A stretch of DNA of 64,000 nucleotides, taken from the NCBI GenBank assembly GCA_963841635.1, contig CAWJDO010000002.1, forward strand, positions 310,001-374,000, written 5' to 3'. The translations under genes and the position numbers were made by a program. Below, piece after piece: positions 15,144-22,812 of the stretch. The first letter of the stretch is position 1, and every line of letters starts with the position of its first letter. Source of the stretch: DASWZN01 sp963841635. GTDB taxonomy: Bacteria > Acidobacteriota > Terriglobia > Bryobacterales > Bryobacteraceae. The notes beneath the pieces were generated by a model. That model worked only from the letters and a program-made list of their open reading frames with translations. It was not told the DNA's origin and searched no databases.

Positions 15144-16505
15144 TCACCGCCCCATCCCGATGTACTGGAAGCCGGCGGCTTCGAGCGTGGCCTGCGGCAG
15201 AAAATTGCGGCCGTCGAGCAGCAGCGGCGTCCGCATCACGCCCGCCAGCTTCGCCCAAGGCAAATCGCGGTACTGCGGCCACTCCGTTACCAGCACCAGA
15301 GCATCGGCTTCCGACGCCAGTTGGTCGACCGATTCCACCAGGACGAGGCTCGGGTCGCACTCACGCCGGGCGCGGTCGAGCGCGATCGGATCGTGCGCGC
15401 GCACCTTGGCGCCGCGTTCCATCAGGCGGCGCGCGATGTCCAGCGCCGGAGCGTCGCGCAGGTCGTCCGTCTGCGGCTTAAACGCGAGGCCGAGAAGGCC
15501 GATGGTGCGCCCCTTCAGGATCTTCAGGGTCCCGAGCAGCTTCTCGAGCACGCGGTCGCGCTGCCGGTAGTTGACCTCGCGCGCCGCCGCCACGATGGGC
15601 ATGGTCAAGTTGTATTCGCGCGCCGTGGCGATCAGCGCCGAGGTGTCCTTTCCGAAACACGAACCGCCCCAGCCGATCCCGGCCTGCAGGAACCGCGTCC
15701 CGATGCGCGCGTCGAGGCCGATGCCTTTGCTGATTTGCGTGGCATCCGCGCCCACTTTCTCCGCCAGTTGCGCGACCTCGTTGATGAAGCTGATCTTGAG
15801 CGCGAGAAAAGCATTGGCGGCGTACTTCACCAGCTCGGCGGACGCCAGGTTGGTGGTGATGAGCGGCACGGCGCCGAGCGACTCGGGCCGCGGAAGGAAG
15901 CTGGGCGCCGGGAACGTCTGCTCCACCACGGGCCGGTAGAGGTTGTAGAGACACTCCAGCGCGCGCGGATCGTCGGAGCCGACCACGACACGATCGGGGT
16001 ACAGCGAGTCGTGCAGCGCCGAGCCTTCACGCAAGAACTCGGGATTCGAGGCCACCGAGAAGCGCCCCTTCGGACGCTCCCCGTTATGCGCCTCGAAGGA
16101 CTCGCGCACCAGGGATTCCACCCAGTTGCCGCAGCCGATCGGGACGGTGGACTTGTTGACGACCACGGTGAAGGAGTCACCCAGCCGCTCGCCGATCGCG
16201 GTGGCGGCCGCGCGCAGATAGGAAAGGTCGGGATTGCCGTCGGCCAGTGGCGGCGTCCCCACCGCGATGAAGATCAGGTCGGCGCCGGGATGCGCCTCGT
16301 CGGCATCGGTCGTAAAGCGGAGCCGCGACTGCGCCAGCGCCGCGAACTCTTCGAGGAAGGGCTCGTAGATAGGGAACTTGCCCTGGCGCAACAGAGCGAT
16401 CTTCGATTCGTCGGAATCGAGCAGCGTGACCGTGTGGCCCAGATACGCCAGCGCGACTCCGGTGGTGATGCCGACATAACCCGCCCCGACAATAGAGACT
16501 TTCAT
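15144..16505 (-). CDS. UDP-glucose 6-dehydrogenase
   Basis: A 453-residue NAD-dependent enzyme that oxidises UDP-glucose to UDP-glucuronate for exopolysaccharide or capsule synthesis. The N-terminal Rossmann motif is KVSIVGAGYVGITTGVALA. FIAVGTPPLADGNPDL, NKSTVPIGCG, SNPEFLREGSA and DRVVVGSDD follow, then ELVKYAANAFLALKISFINE and the catalytic-cysteine motif GWGGSCFGKD. The C-terminal UDP-binding domain has GLAFKPQTDDLRDAPAL. ATG 16503-16505 gives the canonical N-terminus; the open frame upstream is not needed. The exopolysaccharide genes at 60-64 kb are potential users of its product. Confidence 0.95.
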   Translation of the reverse strand: MKVSIVGAGYVGITTGVALAYLGHTVTLLDSDESKIALLRQGKFPIYEPFLEEFAALAQSRLRFTTDADEAHPGADLIFIAVGTPPLADGNPDLSYLRAAATAIGERLGDSFTVVVNKSTVPIGCGNWVESLVRESFEAHNGERPKGRFSVASNPEFLREGSALHDSLYPDRVVVGSDDPRALECLYNLYRPVVEQTFPAPSFLPRPESLGAVPLITTNLASAELVKYAANAFLALKISFINEVAQLAEKVGADATQISKGIGLDARIGTRFLQAGIGWGGSCFGKDTSALIATAREYNLTMPIVAAAREVNYRQRDRVLEKLLGTLKILKGRTIGLLGLAFKPQTDDLRDAPALDIARRLMERGAKVRAHDPIALDRARRECDPSLVLVESVDQLASEADALVLVTEWPQYRDLPWAKLAGVMRTPLLLDGRNFLPQATLEAAGFQYIGMGR

Positions 16506-16531
16506 GCGACCCCCGACTCTCGATCTTAGCA

Positions 16532-16700
16532 ACGCGCGCGTGGCGGGCGCGCATGGCGGGCGCGGATGGCGGGTGCGCGTGGCGGGGGCGCGAACTGCGG
16601 GTGTGCGTGGCGAGCGCGCGGATGGCGGGCGCGGATGGCGGGCGCGCGGATGGCGGGCGCGGATGGCGGGTGCGCTTGGCGGGCGCGCGAACTGCGGGCG
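16532..16700. repeat. GC-rich minisatellite of 13- and 15-bp units
   Basis: About twelve head-to-tail units of the type GCGSRTGGCGGGY (13 bp, some with two extra bases), plus two units of the type GCGCGAACTGCGGGY. The order GCGGATGGCGGGT, GCGC(G/T)TGGCGGG(G/C), GCGCGAACTGCGGG occurs twice, starting at 16562 and 16659, so there is a higher-order repeat of 97 bp. The tract fills nearly all of the divergent promoter region between ugd and the rhomboid gene. It is open in several frames only because it lacks A/T-rich stops. Confidence 0.85.
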
Positions 16701-16704
16701 TCGC

Positions 16705-16710
16705 TACAAT
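16705..16710 (+). promoter_or_regulatory. -10 box of the rhomboid gene
   Basis: TACAAT lies 11 nt before the ATG at 16722, directly after the minisatellite ends. A start near 16717 would leave a leader of about five bases. No clear -35 box was found in the repeat. Confidence 0.4.
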
Positions 16711-16721
16711 GGGATTTGGCC

Positions 16722-17543
16722 ATGGACAAGCGCCGCATGTGCCCGCACTGCCGGGCCTTTATTACCACCAGCGACCGTGTGTGCCCTTATTGCAGCGCCC
16801 AGGTGGGGCCACGCGCGATCGACGCGCGGCATCCCAGCGACATTCTGGGCGGGTTCATTCCACACGCCCGTTTCACCACCTCCATCATCCTGCTCATCAA
16901 CTGCGGCCTGTTCGCCGTCACGCTGGCACTGAGCATGGGCGCCGCTACGTCGAATGCCCTGATGGGAATCGACGGCCCCACGCTCTACCGGTTGGGAGCG
17001 AAGTTTCAGGTCTTCCAGAGTGGCGAGTGGTGGCGCCTGGTGACAGCGGGATTTCTCCACGGTAACGTGCTCCACATCCTGATGAACTCCTGGGTCCTGT
17101 TCGACGTGGGAGCGCAGGTCGAGGAAGCCTATGGTGCGGCCCGCATGATCGTCATCTACCTGCTCGCTTCGGTGGCCGGCTTCTTTCTGAGTTCAATCTG
17201 GTCGGCCAACCTCTCCGTGGGCGCCTCGGCCGGCATCATGGGACTGGTCGGTGCGATGATCGCGCTGGGGGTGGGCCGACGTGCCAGTCGTGGGGCCGTG
17301 GCCATGCGGGGGATGTACGTGCGGTACGTCATTTACATGGTGGTGCTGGGCTTCTTGCCGTTCATCGACCAGGCGGCGCACATCGGCGGCCTGGTGGGCG
17401 GGTTCTGCGCCGCCTATGTGGCCGGAACCCCGAAGCTGGCCAACGGCTTCGCCGAGCGGTTCTGGCGGGCCGCGGCGTTCGTCGCGATCGCGCTGACGGT
17501 GGTGTCGTTCGCTATGATGCTGCAGTCCGCTACCCGAACGTGA
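16722..17543 (+). CDS. Rhomboid-family intramembrane serine protease with N-terminal zinc ribbon
   Basis: 273 residues. Residues 1-30 form a zinc ribbon (CPHCRAFITT, then VCPYCSAQV). About six membrane segments follow. The catalytic motifs are present: GEWWRLVTAGFLHGNVLHIL with the usual GNxxH-like loop, VGASAGIMGLVGA with the nucleophile serine, and AAHIGGLVGGFCAAYVAG with the catalytic histidine. Rhomboids cleave membrane proteins inside the bilayer. ATG 16722 was chosen since the ribbon starts there; the open frame upstream is minisatellite. The last 14 nt overlap the convergent gene at 17530. Confidence 0.9.
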   Translation: MDKRRMCPHCRAFITTSDRVCPYCSAQVGPRAIDARHPSDILGGFIPHARFTTSIILLINCGLFAVTLALSMGAATSNALMGIDGPTLYRLGAKFQVFQSGEWWRLVTAGFLHGNVLHILMNSWVLFDVGAQVEEAYGAARMIVIYLLASVAGFFLSSIWSANLSVGASAGIMGLVGAMIALGVGRRASRGAVAMRGMYVRYVIYMVVLGFLPFIDQAAHIGGLVGGFCAAYVAGTPKLANGFAERFWRAAAFVAIALTVVSFAMMLQSATRT

Positions 17544-18021
17544 TCTGAGCGATCACCAGCTCCGGTAGCACCTGGTTCCAGCTCTCGGGAATGGTGTCGA
17601 ACGGCAGCCGGAAATCCTTCGTCTCGCCCGGCTTGAGGCCGCCCAGCCGCTCTTTGACGATGGACACCCGGTCGCGCAGCACCACCCGGCCCGAGGGATC
17701 GCGGAACACGCAGTTGAGGTCGATCTGTTTCAGCATGCGGCTGCCGGTGTTGGTGATCTTGCCGGTGACCTCCACCAGCGTCTGTCCCGCGAAGTTCTGC
17801 TTGGCGCTCATGCTGACATCGCTCAAGCCGAGGTAGCCGGCATGAACGTAGGCGCGCGCTTCCGGCGTCAGCACCGGGGCGGGCTCCTGCCGCGGCCCGC
17901 CGCGCGTCAGCAGCAACACGGCCACCGCGACCGCCGCGGCGACCACCAGCGTGATGACGATGGTAGTGGGAAAGCCGCCGGAAGTCCGGCGTTCGGCATT
18001 GGGGTCCACGCGAAGAGCCAT
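17530..18021 (-). CDS. Membrane-anchored protein with FxLYD/DUF2393-like domain
   Basis: 163 residues. A short basic N-terminus (MALRVDPNAERRTSGGFP) precedes one membrane span (TIVITLVVAAAVAVAVLLL). An exported beta-rich domain follows, with VSMSAKQNFAGQTLVEVTGK, ITNTGSRMLKQIDLNCVFRD and GGLKPGETKDFRLPFDTIP. That pattern, in which a newly modified function is compared with its unmodified form, resembles FxLYD/DUF2393 beta-sandwich domains. The match is by pattern only and the function is unknown. It diverges from the methyltransferase gene across a 48-bp spacer. TAGAAT at 18031-18036 is a probable -10 box only 9 nt before its ATG. Confidence 0.7.
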   Translation of the reverse strand: MALRVDPNAERRTSGGFPTTIVITLVVAAAVAVAVLLLTRGGPRQEPAPVLTPEARAYVHAGYLGLSDVSMSAKQNFAGQTLVEVTGKITNTGSRMLKQIDLNCVFRDPSGRVVLRDRVSIVKERLGGLKPGETKDFRLPFDTIPESWNQVLPELVIAQITFG

Positions 18022-18030
18022 AATCAGTGG

Positions 18031-18064
18031 ATTCTAGCAGGCCCGGAGAGCGCTGTCTTACACT
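18031..18064. promoter_or_regulatory. Back-to-back -10 boxes in a 48-bp divergent spacer
   Basis: On the minus strand TAGAAT (18031-18036) lies 9 nt before the ATG ending at 18021. On the plus strand TACACT (18059-18064) lies 5 nt before the ATG at 18070. Both predict very short or absent 5' leaders. The -35 regions would have to overlap within about 22 bp, so the two promoters probably compete. Confidence 0.4.
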
Positions 18065-18069
18065 GAGGA

Positions 18070-18828
18070 ATGTCCAAGCCCACCGACGCTGTCTGGAAAT
18101 CCTCCGAGCTGGCGGCCACCTTCCTCGAAGGGGTTCGCGGCGCGATCCCGTTCGCCGAGGCGCAGATCGACATCATGCTGCGGCTGATCGCCGCTTGCGA
18201 GCGGCCGGTCGAGAGAATCCTCGATCTGGGATGTGGCGATGGCGTGCTCGCGGCGGCGATTCTGGACCTCTATCCTGACGCACGCGCCGTGCTGCTCGAC
18301 TTCTCCGAGCCGATGCTCGATGCGGCGCGGAAGCGCTTTGCGGAGCGGGTCGCTCGCGTGGAGATTTTGGGCGTGGACTACGGGCAACCGTCGTGGACGC
18401 AGGCCGTTGCTTCGTTCACTCCGTTCGATGCCGTGGTGTCCGGATTCTCGATTCACCACCAGCCGGATGCGCGCAAGCGGGAGATCTACTCGGAGATCCA
18501 CGAGTTGCTTGCGCCGGGCGCGATCTTCATCAACGTGGAGCACGTGGCTCCCGGATCGCCGTGGCTTGCACGGATGAACGACGAAGCGTTTCTGGACGGC
18601 TTGCAGCGGTGGCAGCCGGCGCTCTCGCGCACGGAGATCGAGAGCACCTACTATCGCCGCGCCGACAAGGACGCGAACATCCTGGCGCCGGCGGAGGCGC
18701 AGTGCGAGTGGCTGCGCGCGATCGGCTTCACCGACGTGGACTGCTACTTCAAGGCGTTCGAGCTGGCGGTGTTCGGCGGGCGGCGGGCTACATCCGGTAC
18801 AGCATCCAGTACACAACCACTCCCGTGA
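18070..18828 (+). CDS. Class I SAM-dependent methyltransferase
   Basis: 252 residues with the Rossmann methyltransferase signature ILDLGCGDGVLAAAILDLYP (motif I), then AVLLDFSEPMLDAARKRFAE (motif II acidic residue) and FDAVVSGFSIHHQPD (motif IV). ELLAPGAIFINVEHVAPGSP follows. The N-terminal helices (SSELAATFLEGVRGAIPFAE) resemble tRNA or small-molecule methyltransferases of the type-11/12 group. The substrate is not predictable. Its 3' 41 nt overlap the convergent SCO1-DUF420 gene. Confidence 0.85.
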   Translation: MSKPTDAVWKSSELAATFLEGVRGAIPFAEAQIDIMLRLIAACERPVERILDLGCGDGVLAAAILDLYPDARAVLLDFSEPMLDAARKRFAERVARVEILGVDYGQPSWTQAVASFTPFDAVVSGFSIHHQPDARKREIYSEIHELLAPGAIFINVEHVAPGSPWLARMNDEAFLDGLQRWQPALSRTEIESTYYRRADKDANILAPAEAQCEWLRAIGFTDVDCYFKAFELAVFGGRRATSGTASSTQPLP

Positions 18829-19768
18829 CGCTGACGTAGAGCCAGATGGGCAGAGTCCAGCGCGCGATGGCGCGGTGGCGGTCGAAGCGCGAGCGCAGGC
18901 CGCGCGAGAGGGTCACGATGGCGAGCGGCGGCACGGCGGCCGCGAGCAGGGTGTGGGTGATCAGGATCGCGAAGTAGAGGATGCGGATGGGGCCGGTTCC
19001 CGTGAAGCGCACTACGCCGGCTTGCGCGTGGTAGATCAGGTAACAGATCAGGAAGAGAGTCGAGACGGTGAAGGCCGCTAACATTACGTTGCGGTGGCTG
19101 GCCTTACGGCCGCGCCGGATTAGGGTGTAGCCCCAGACCAGGAGTACGGCGGCGGTGCCGTTGAGGATGGCGTTCACAGCGGGGAGGCGGGTCTGGAGAC
19201 CCGCTGCAGGACTGGAGTCCTGCCCCACTTCCAACAGCTGGATGGCGGCGATCAGGGGGTCCAGGGTCGCGCCTTCCTCTGTGTGGAAGTAGCCTCGGAT
19301 CTGGCCGGTACGGTCCACCAGGGCGAAGAGTGTCGAGTGCTGGAAGGTGCCGTCTACGTTGCCTAGTTTGAAGGCGTCGCGGTCTAGGGTGTTCAGCGTC
19401 GCGGGGGAGCCGGTGAGGAGGTACCAGCGGGTGGGGTCGGCTCGGAAGCGCTGGGCGTAGGCCTCGAGGACCGGCGGCGTGTCGTGTTGGGGATCGACCG
19501 AGAACGAAACCAGACGCACGTCGGGGAGGTCGGCGATTCGCTTCTGGACCGAGTGCATCTGGGCCGACATGCGCGGGCAGGGGCCCATGCAGGTGGTGAA
19601 GAAGAAGTCGGCAACCCAGATCTTGCCTGCGAGGGTCTTGCTGTCGAAGGTCGCGCCGGTTTGCGAGGTCAGGACGAAGGCGGGCACTCGGCCGTAGACC
19701 GGCATCGCTTCGTGTCGCGCGCAGCCGGTGAGGCTGAGGAAGAGGGGCGCGAGAAGAGCCGCCTTCAC
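18788..19768 (-). CDS. SCO1-family copper chaperone fused to DUF420 membrane domain
   Basis: 326 residues from GTG 19766-19768. A lipoprotein-like signal (VKAALLAPLFLSLTGCARHE) precedes a thioredoxin-fold SCO1/SenC domain with the copper motif FTTCMGPCPRM (CxxxC), VSFSVDPQHDTPPVLEAYA and FQHSTLFALVD (conserved His). After residue about 195 a four-span DUF420 domain follows (AILNGTAAVLLVWGYTLIRR, SHRNVMLAAFTVSTLFLICY, ILYFAILITHTLLAAAVPPL, LPIWLYVSVTGVVVYWMLY). Both families occur in cytochrome c oxidase assembly, where SCO1 delivers copper to the CuA site. The linker VGQDSSPAAGLQTRLP is encoded by a dispersed palindromic repeat. The start overlaps the permease stop by 4 nt. Fusion of the two is unusual, but the frame is continuous. 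Confidence 0.88.
   Translation of the reverse strand: MKAALLAPLFLSLTGCARHEAMPVYGRVPAFVLTSQTGATFDSKTLAGKIWVADFFFTTCMGPCPRMSAQMHSVQKRIADLPDVRLVSFSVDPQHDTPPVLEAYAQRFRADPTRWYLLTGSPATLNTLDRDAFKLGNVDGTFQHSTLFALVDRTGQIRGYFHTEEGATLDPLIAAIQLLEVGQDSSPAAGLQTRLPAVNAILNGTAAVLLVWGYTLIRRGRKASHRNVMLAAFTVSTLFLICYLIYHAQAGVVRFTGTGPIRILYFAILITHTLLAAAVPPLAIVTLSRGLRSRFDRHRAIARWTLPIWLYVSVTGVVVYWMLYRM
19184..19228. repeat. Dispersed palindromic repeat, family B, copy 1, inside a gene
   Basis: Two adjacent hairpins, GCGGGTCT-GG-AGACCCGC and GCAGGACT-GG-AGTCCTGC, followed by CCCCAC. The same order of bases is found in the intergenic copy at 32108-32151. Here it lies in the reading frame of the SCO1-DUF420 gene, exactly in the linker between the two domains. 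Confidence 0.8.
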
Positions 19769-20502
19769 GCGAAGGCCCTCGTCGTTTTTCGGGTCGCGGA
19801 CGCCGTCGCGATTGCGAACAGAACGGCGGCGAAGGATGCGGTCACGATCACGCTGATCGCGGGGCCGGGGACTCCGGCGTGTCCTTCGAGCGGGGCGCGC
19901 AGCGCAGAGACGGCGTACGTCACAGGGTTGGCGCGCATCAGCCACTGCACCCAGCCGTGCGCCTTCGCGATCGGGAACAGCGAGCCCGAGACCAGCCACA
20001 GCGGCAGCAGGACCAGGTTCATGATGGCGTGGAAGCCCTGCGTCGATTCCATCTGCCAGGCGATGACGAATCCGACCACCGTGAACATGAACGCGATGAG
20101 GCCGATCACGGCCGCGGCTTCGAGCAGCGCCGCGGCGCCGGGTGTGTGGCCGGTGGCGGGAACGAAGCAGAGGAACACCAGGCCCTGAAGCCATGCCAGC
20201 GTCGCGGAGCCGGCGATTTTGCCGAGCACCATGGAGCTGCGCGGCGCGGGCGAGACCAGCATCGAGAGGAGGAAACCCTCGCGGCGGTCCTCGATGAGCG
20301 ACATGGTGGAGAACACCGCGGAGAACATCACGGTGAGCACCAGCGCTCCGGGGTAGAAGAAGGCCAGGTCGCCGAAGCCGGAGCCGATCAGCAGCCAGAA
20401 CAGCAGCGGCGAACCGACGTAGCCAACGACGCGCGCCTTCTCGCGCCAGAAGCGCACCAGGTCGCGAGTCCACAAAGCCCAAACGGGTAGCCAGAAGCTC
20501 AT
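19765..20502 (-). CDS. ABC-2 type transporter permease
   Basis: A 245-residue integral membrane protein with six hydrophobic segments, including VVGYVGSPLLFWLLIGSGFG, GALVLTVMFSAVFSTMSLIE, IGLIAFMFTVVGFVIAW and IMNLVLLPLWLVSGSLFPI. The EDRREGFLLSMLVSPAPRSS loop is the usual conserved cytoplasmic segment of ABC-2 permeases, and LVSGSLFPI matches the late conserved motif. It forms a transporter with the ATPase encoded just upstream; the start overlaps the ATPase stop (ATGA) and the end overlaps the sco1-like start (GTGA). Placement inside a heme-O/copper assembly operon suggests an export step linked to cytochrome oxidase maturation, but the substrate is unknown. Confidence 0.9.
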   Translation of the reverse strand: MSFWLPVWALWTRDLVRFWREKARVVGYVGSPLLFWLLIGSGFGDLAFFYPGALVLTVMFSAVFSTMSLIEDRREGFLLSMLVSPAPRSSMVLGKIAGSATLAWLQGLVFLCFVPATGHTPGAAALLEAAAVIGLIAFMFTVVGFVIAWQMESTQGFHAIMNLVLLPLWLVSGSLFPIAKAHGWVQWLMRANPVTYAVSALRAPLEGHAGVPGPAISVIVTASFAAVLFAIATASATRKTTRAFA

Positions 20503-21410
20503 GTCAGGTTCGCTCCGGTCTCGTCCAGGAAGACATCTTCGAGGGTCGGCTTGTGCAGCGCCACCGAGTGGATCGCGCCGGGAAAGGCCTCCACGGCCTC
20601 GGCGATGAAGCGGTGGCCGTTGCCGATTTCGACGCGGACGGAGCCGTTCTGCGCGACGGCTTCGACACCGAAGCGCGCGCGAAGGTCGGGCAGCAGGAGC
20701 GCGGGCTGGTCCACATCGAGGATCACTACGTCGCCGCCGATGCGCGACTTCAGGTCGGCGGGCGCGCCCTCGGCGACCACCTTGCCTTCGTGCAGCAGGA
20801 GGAGGCGGTCGGCGCGGTCGGCCTCGTCGAGGATGTGCGTGGTCACCAGGACGGTGATGCCCTGGCGGTCGCGCAGCTCTTCGACGTACTGCCAGAGCTC
20901 GCGGCGGGCGCCGGGGTCGAGGCCGGTGGAAGGCTCGTCCATCAGGAGCACGGTGGGGCGGTGCAGCAGTCCTTTGGCGATCTCGACGCGGCGACGGAGG
21001 CCGCCCGAGAGCGTGTCCACCAGGTCGTTGCGGCGGTCGGCGAGGCCGAGGCGCGACGCGACTTCGTCGATCCGGTCGGCGAGCGCGCGGCCGTGCATGG
21101 CGAACAGTTGTCCCTGGGCGCGCAGGTTTTCGAAAACGGTGAGCTTCTTGTCGAGGCTCTGCGACTGGAAGACCACGCCGATGCGGCGGCGCACTTCGGC
21201 GGGCTGGCGTTCGACGTCGTAACCCGCGACGGCAGCGGAGCCGGTGGAGGGTGCGAGCATGGTGGCGAGGATTCGGAACAGGGTCGATTTTCCTCCGCCG
21301 TTGGGGCCGAGGACGCCGAAGATCTCGCGTTCGCGAACTTCGAACGAGACGCCGGCGAGCGCAGTGCGGGCGCCGTACTGGCGGGTCAGGTTTTCGACGG
21401 AGACGATCAC
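20499..21410 (-). CDS. ABC transporter ATP-binding protein
   Basis: 303 residues starting at GTG 21408-21410. Motifs: Walker A GVLGPNGGGKSTLFRIL, Q-loop GVVFQSQSLDKKLTVFENL, ABC signature LSGGLRRRVEIAKGL, Walker B VLLMDEPSTGLDP, H-loop VLVTTHILDEADR. A DUF4162-like C-terminal domain follows (GGDVVILDVDQPALLLPDL, TLEDVFLDETG). The domain order is that of drug/heme-type ABC-2 exporters. Walker A has Gly in place of the common Ala (NGGGKST), which is tolerated. The start overlaps the ctaB stop and the end overlaps the permease start, so translation is coupled. The much longer open frame upstream is a shadow of ctaB. Confidence 0.92.
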   Translation of the reverse strand: MIVSVENLTRQYGARTALAGVSFEVREREIFGVLGPNGGGKSTLFRILATMLAPSTGSAAVAGYDVERQPAEVRRRIGVVFQSQSLDKKLTVFENLRAQGQLFAMHGRALADRIDEVASRLGLADRRNDLVDTLSGGLRRRVEIAKGLLHRPTVLLMDEPSTGLDPGARRELWQYVEELRDRQGITVLVTTHILDEADRADRLLLLHEGKVVAEGAPADLKSRIGGDVVILDVDQPALLLPDLRARFGVEAVAQNGSVRVEIGNGHRFIAEAVEAFPGAIHSVALHKPTLEDVFLDETGANLT

Positions 21411-22255
21411 GGCCTGTCCAACAACATCAGACCATAAAGCAGAGGCAGGTAGACGACCGATGTCAGGAGCACCTGCCGTGCGCGCAGCCGCGTGCGATCG
21501 AACGCGACCCGCAGCCCGGCGGTCAGGAATGCGAGGCCCAGCGCGAGGGCGCCGTACAGGTAGAGCGTGCCGGTCATGTGCAGGAATTCGGGCGCGAGGC
21601 TGACGGGGATGAGCAGTAGCGAGGCGATGACGATCTGGCGCGCGGTGGATTTGCCGTCGGGCTCGACCACGGGCAGCATCACGATTCCGGCGCGGCCGTA
21701 GTCCTCGCGATACATCCAGGCGATGGCGAGGAAGTGCGGGAACTGCCACAGAAACAGAATGGCGAACAGGACCCAGGCCTGCGCGGAGAGGCCGCCGGCC
21801 GCGGCCGCGAATCCGATTAGCGGCGGCATGGCGCCGGGAAACGCGCCGATGGTGGTGGCGTGCGGGGTGCGCTGCTTGAGCGGCGTGTAGAGGAGCAGGT
21901 ATGTCGCGAGCGTGGCCAGTCCCCAGAGGGCAGCCACGCGGTTCACGGCTAGCGCGAGGTCGGCGAATCCGAGTATCGAAAGAACGATGCCGAATGCGAG
22001 GGCGCGGCCGGGGGTGACGCGTCCGGAGGGGATGGGCCGGGCTTCCGTGCGGCGCATTTTGGCATCGACGTCGCGCTCGTACCACTCGTTGAGCGTGGCG
22101 GTTCCGGAGGCGAGCAGGCCGGTTCCCAGCAGGGTGTTGAAGAGCACGAGCCAGCGTGGGTCGCCGCCGCCGAGTCCGAAATAGTAGCCGACGGCGGTGC
22201 TGCCGAGGATGAGCCACGTGATGGTGGGCTTGGTGAGTTCGAGGTAGTCGCGCAT
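21407..22255 (-). CDS. ctaB: Protoheme IX farnesyltransferase (heme O synthase)
   Basis: A 282-residue UbiA-family membrane prenyltransferase that makes heme O from protoheme for cytochrome oxidases. The N-terminus is DYLELTKPTITWLILGSTAV. The first Asp-rich motif is NEWYERDVDAKMRRTEARP with PIPSGRVTP, the second region is AIAWMYREDYGRAGIVMLPV, and LLYTPLKQRTPHATTIGAFP also fits. About nine membrane segments. ATG 22253-22255 was chosen, but an exact 18-bp direct duplication (22236-22253 and 22257-22274) repeats the codons for RDYLEL around the start. A start upstream (for example 22345) is therefore possible. It is the first gene of the ctaB / ABC / SCO1-DUF420 operon. Confidence 0.92.
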   Translation of the reverse strand: MRDYLELTKPTITWLILGSTAVGYYFGLGGGDPRWLVLFNTLLGTGLLASGTATLNEWYERDVDAKMRRTEARPIPSGRVTPGRALAFGIVLSILGFADLALAVNRVAALWGLATLATYLLLYTPLKQRTPHATTIGAFPGAMPPLIGFAAAAGGLSAQAWVLFAILFLWQFPHFLAIAWMYREDYGRAGIVMLPVVEPDGKSTARQIVIASLLLIPVSLAPEFLHMTGTLYLYGALALGLAFLTAGLRVAFDRTRLRARQVLLTSVVYLPLLYGLMLLDRP

Positions 22256-22812
22256 CAGTTCGAGGTAGTCGCGCCTCGGGGGCCGGCTTGCACCTCTTAA
22301 GATGCTCGCGGCGCGGATTACGATTCCGCAGTAATTTTTGCGCATCCCCAGGAATGGCCCTGGAGCCATTATAGCGCCGGGGGCGTGGGGTGAAGAGTGG
22401 GGGTTTTCGGGTCTGGAGTGGTGGTTTTGGGGCGTTGGAGCCGGCGTCGAAAAAAAGACCAAACGAACCCATAAGGGTTTTGTTTTCAACACCGCCGTCG
22501 AAAACGGACCCATGGGGACAGCATTGGACCTTGTTGCCCGGTTTCGCTTCCGCTGCTGCCGCGCGGGTCCGGATGGCGGCGATTGTGGTCTTGGCGACTT
22601 GTGCTGGAAACGCGGACATCACCTGCACGAGGTTATGCCCAGGGCGTGCGGAGCGGGGTACCCTCAAAACGCGCAAGTGGCTGAGGCGCGAGCAAATCGA
22701 GAAATACAATGCGTGTGATGGGCGTTTCGCGGCGGAAGCGGCGGGACGGGGAAGGAGCGGGGCGGCGGCGGACATCCGCGTTGGGGTTCGTCCCTTCAAC
22801 GGCGGGGCCGCC
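22256..22812. other. 557-bp spacer without a recognisable gene
   Basis: Open frames here have no family resemblance and no good ribosome site. The only structure seen is the 18-bp duplication at the ctaB start and a 16-mer, TTCGGGTCTGGAGTGG (22406-22421), that recurs exactly at 24011-24026 in the next spacer. The ctaB promoter probably lies here. Confidence 0.5.

Noticed and set aside
15120..16529. A 469-codon frame antisense to UDP-glucose dehydrogenase
   Set aside because: Arg/Gly/His-rich shadow of ugd with no recognisable segments.
16532..16700. Minisatellite as a CRISPR or a coding repeat
   Set aside because: Units of 13-15 bp have no spacers, and the frames through it give only Ala/Gly/Arg runs without a start site.
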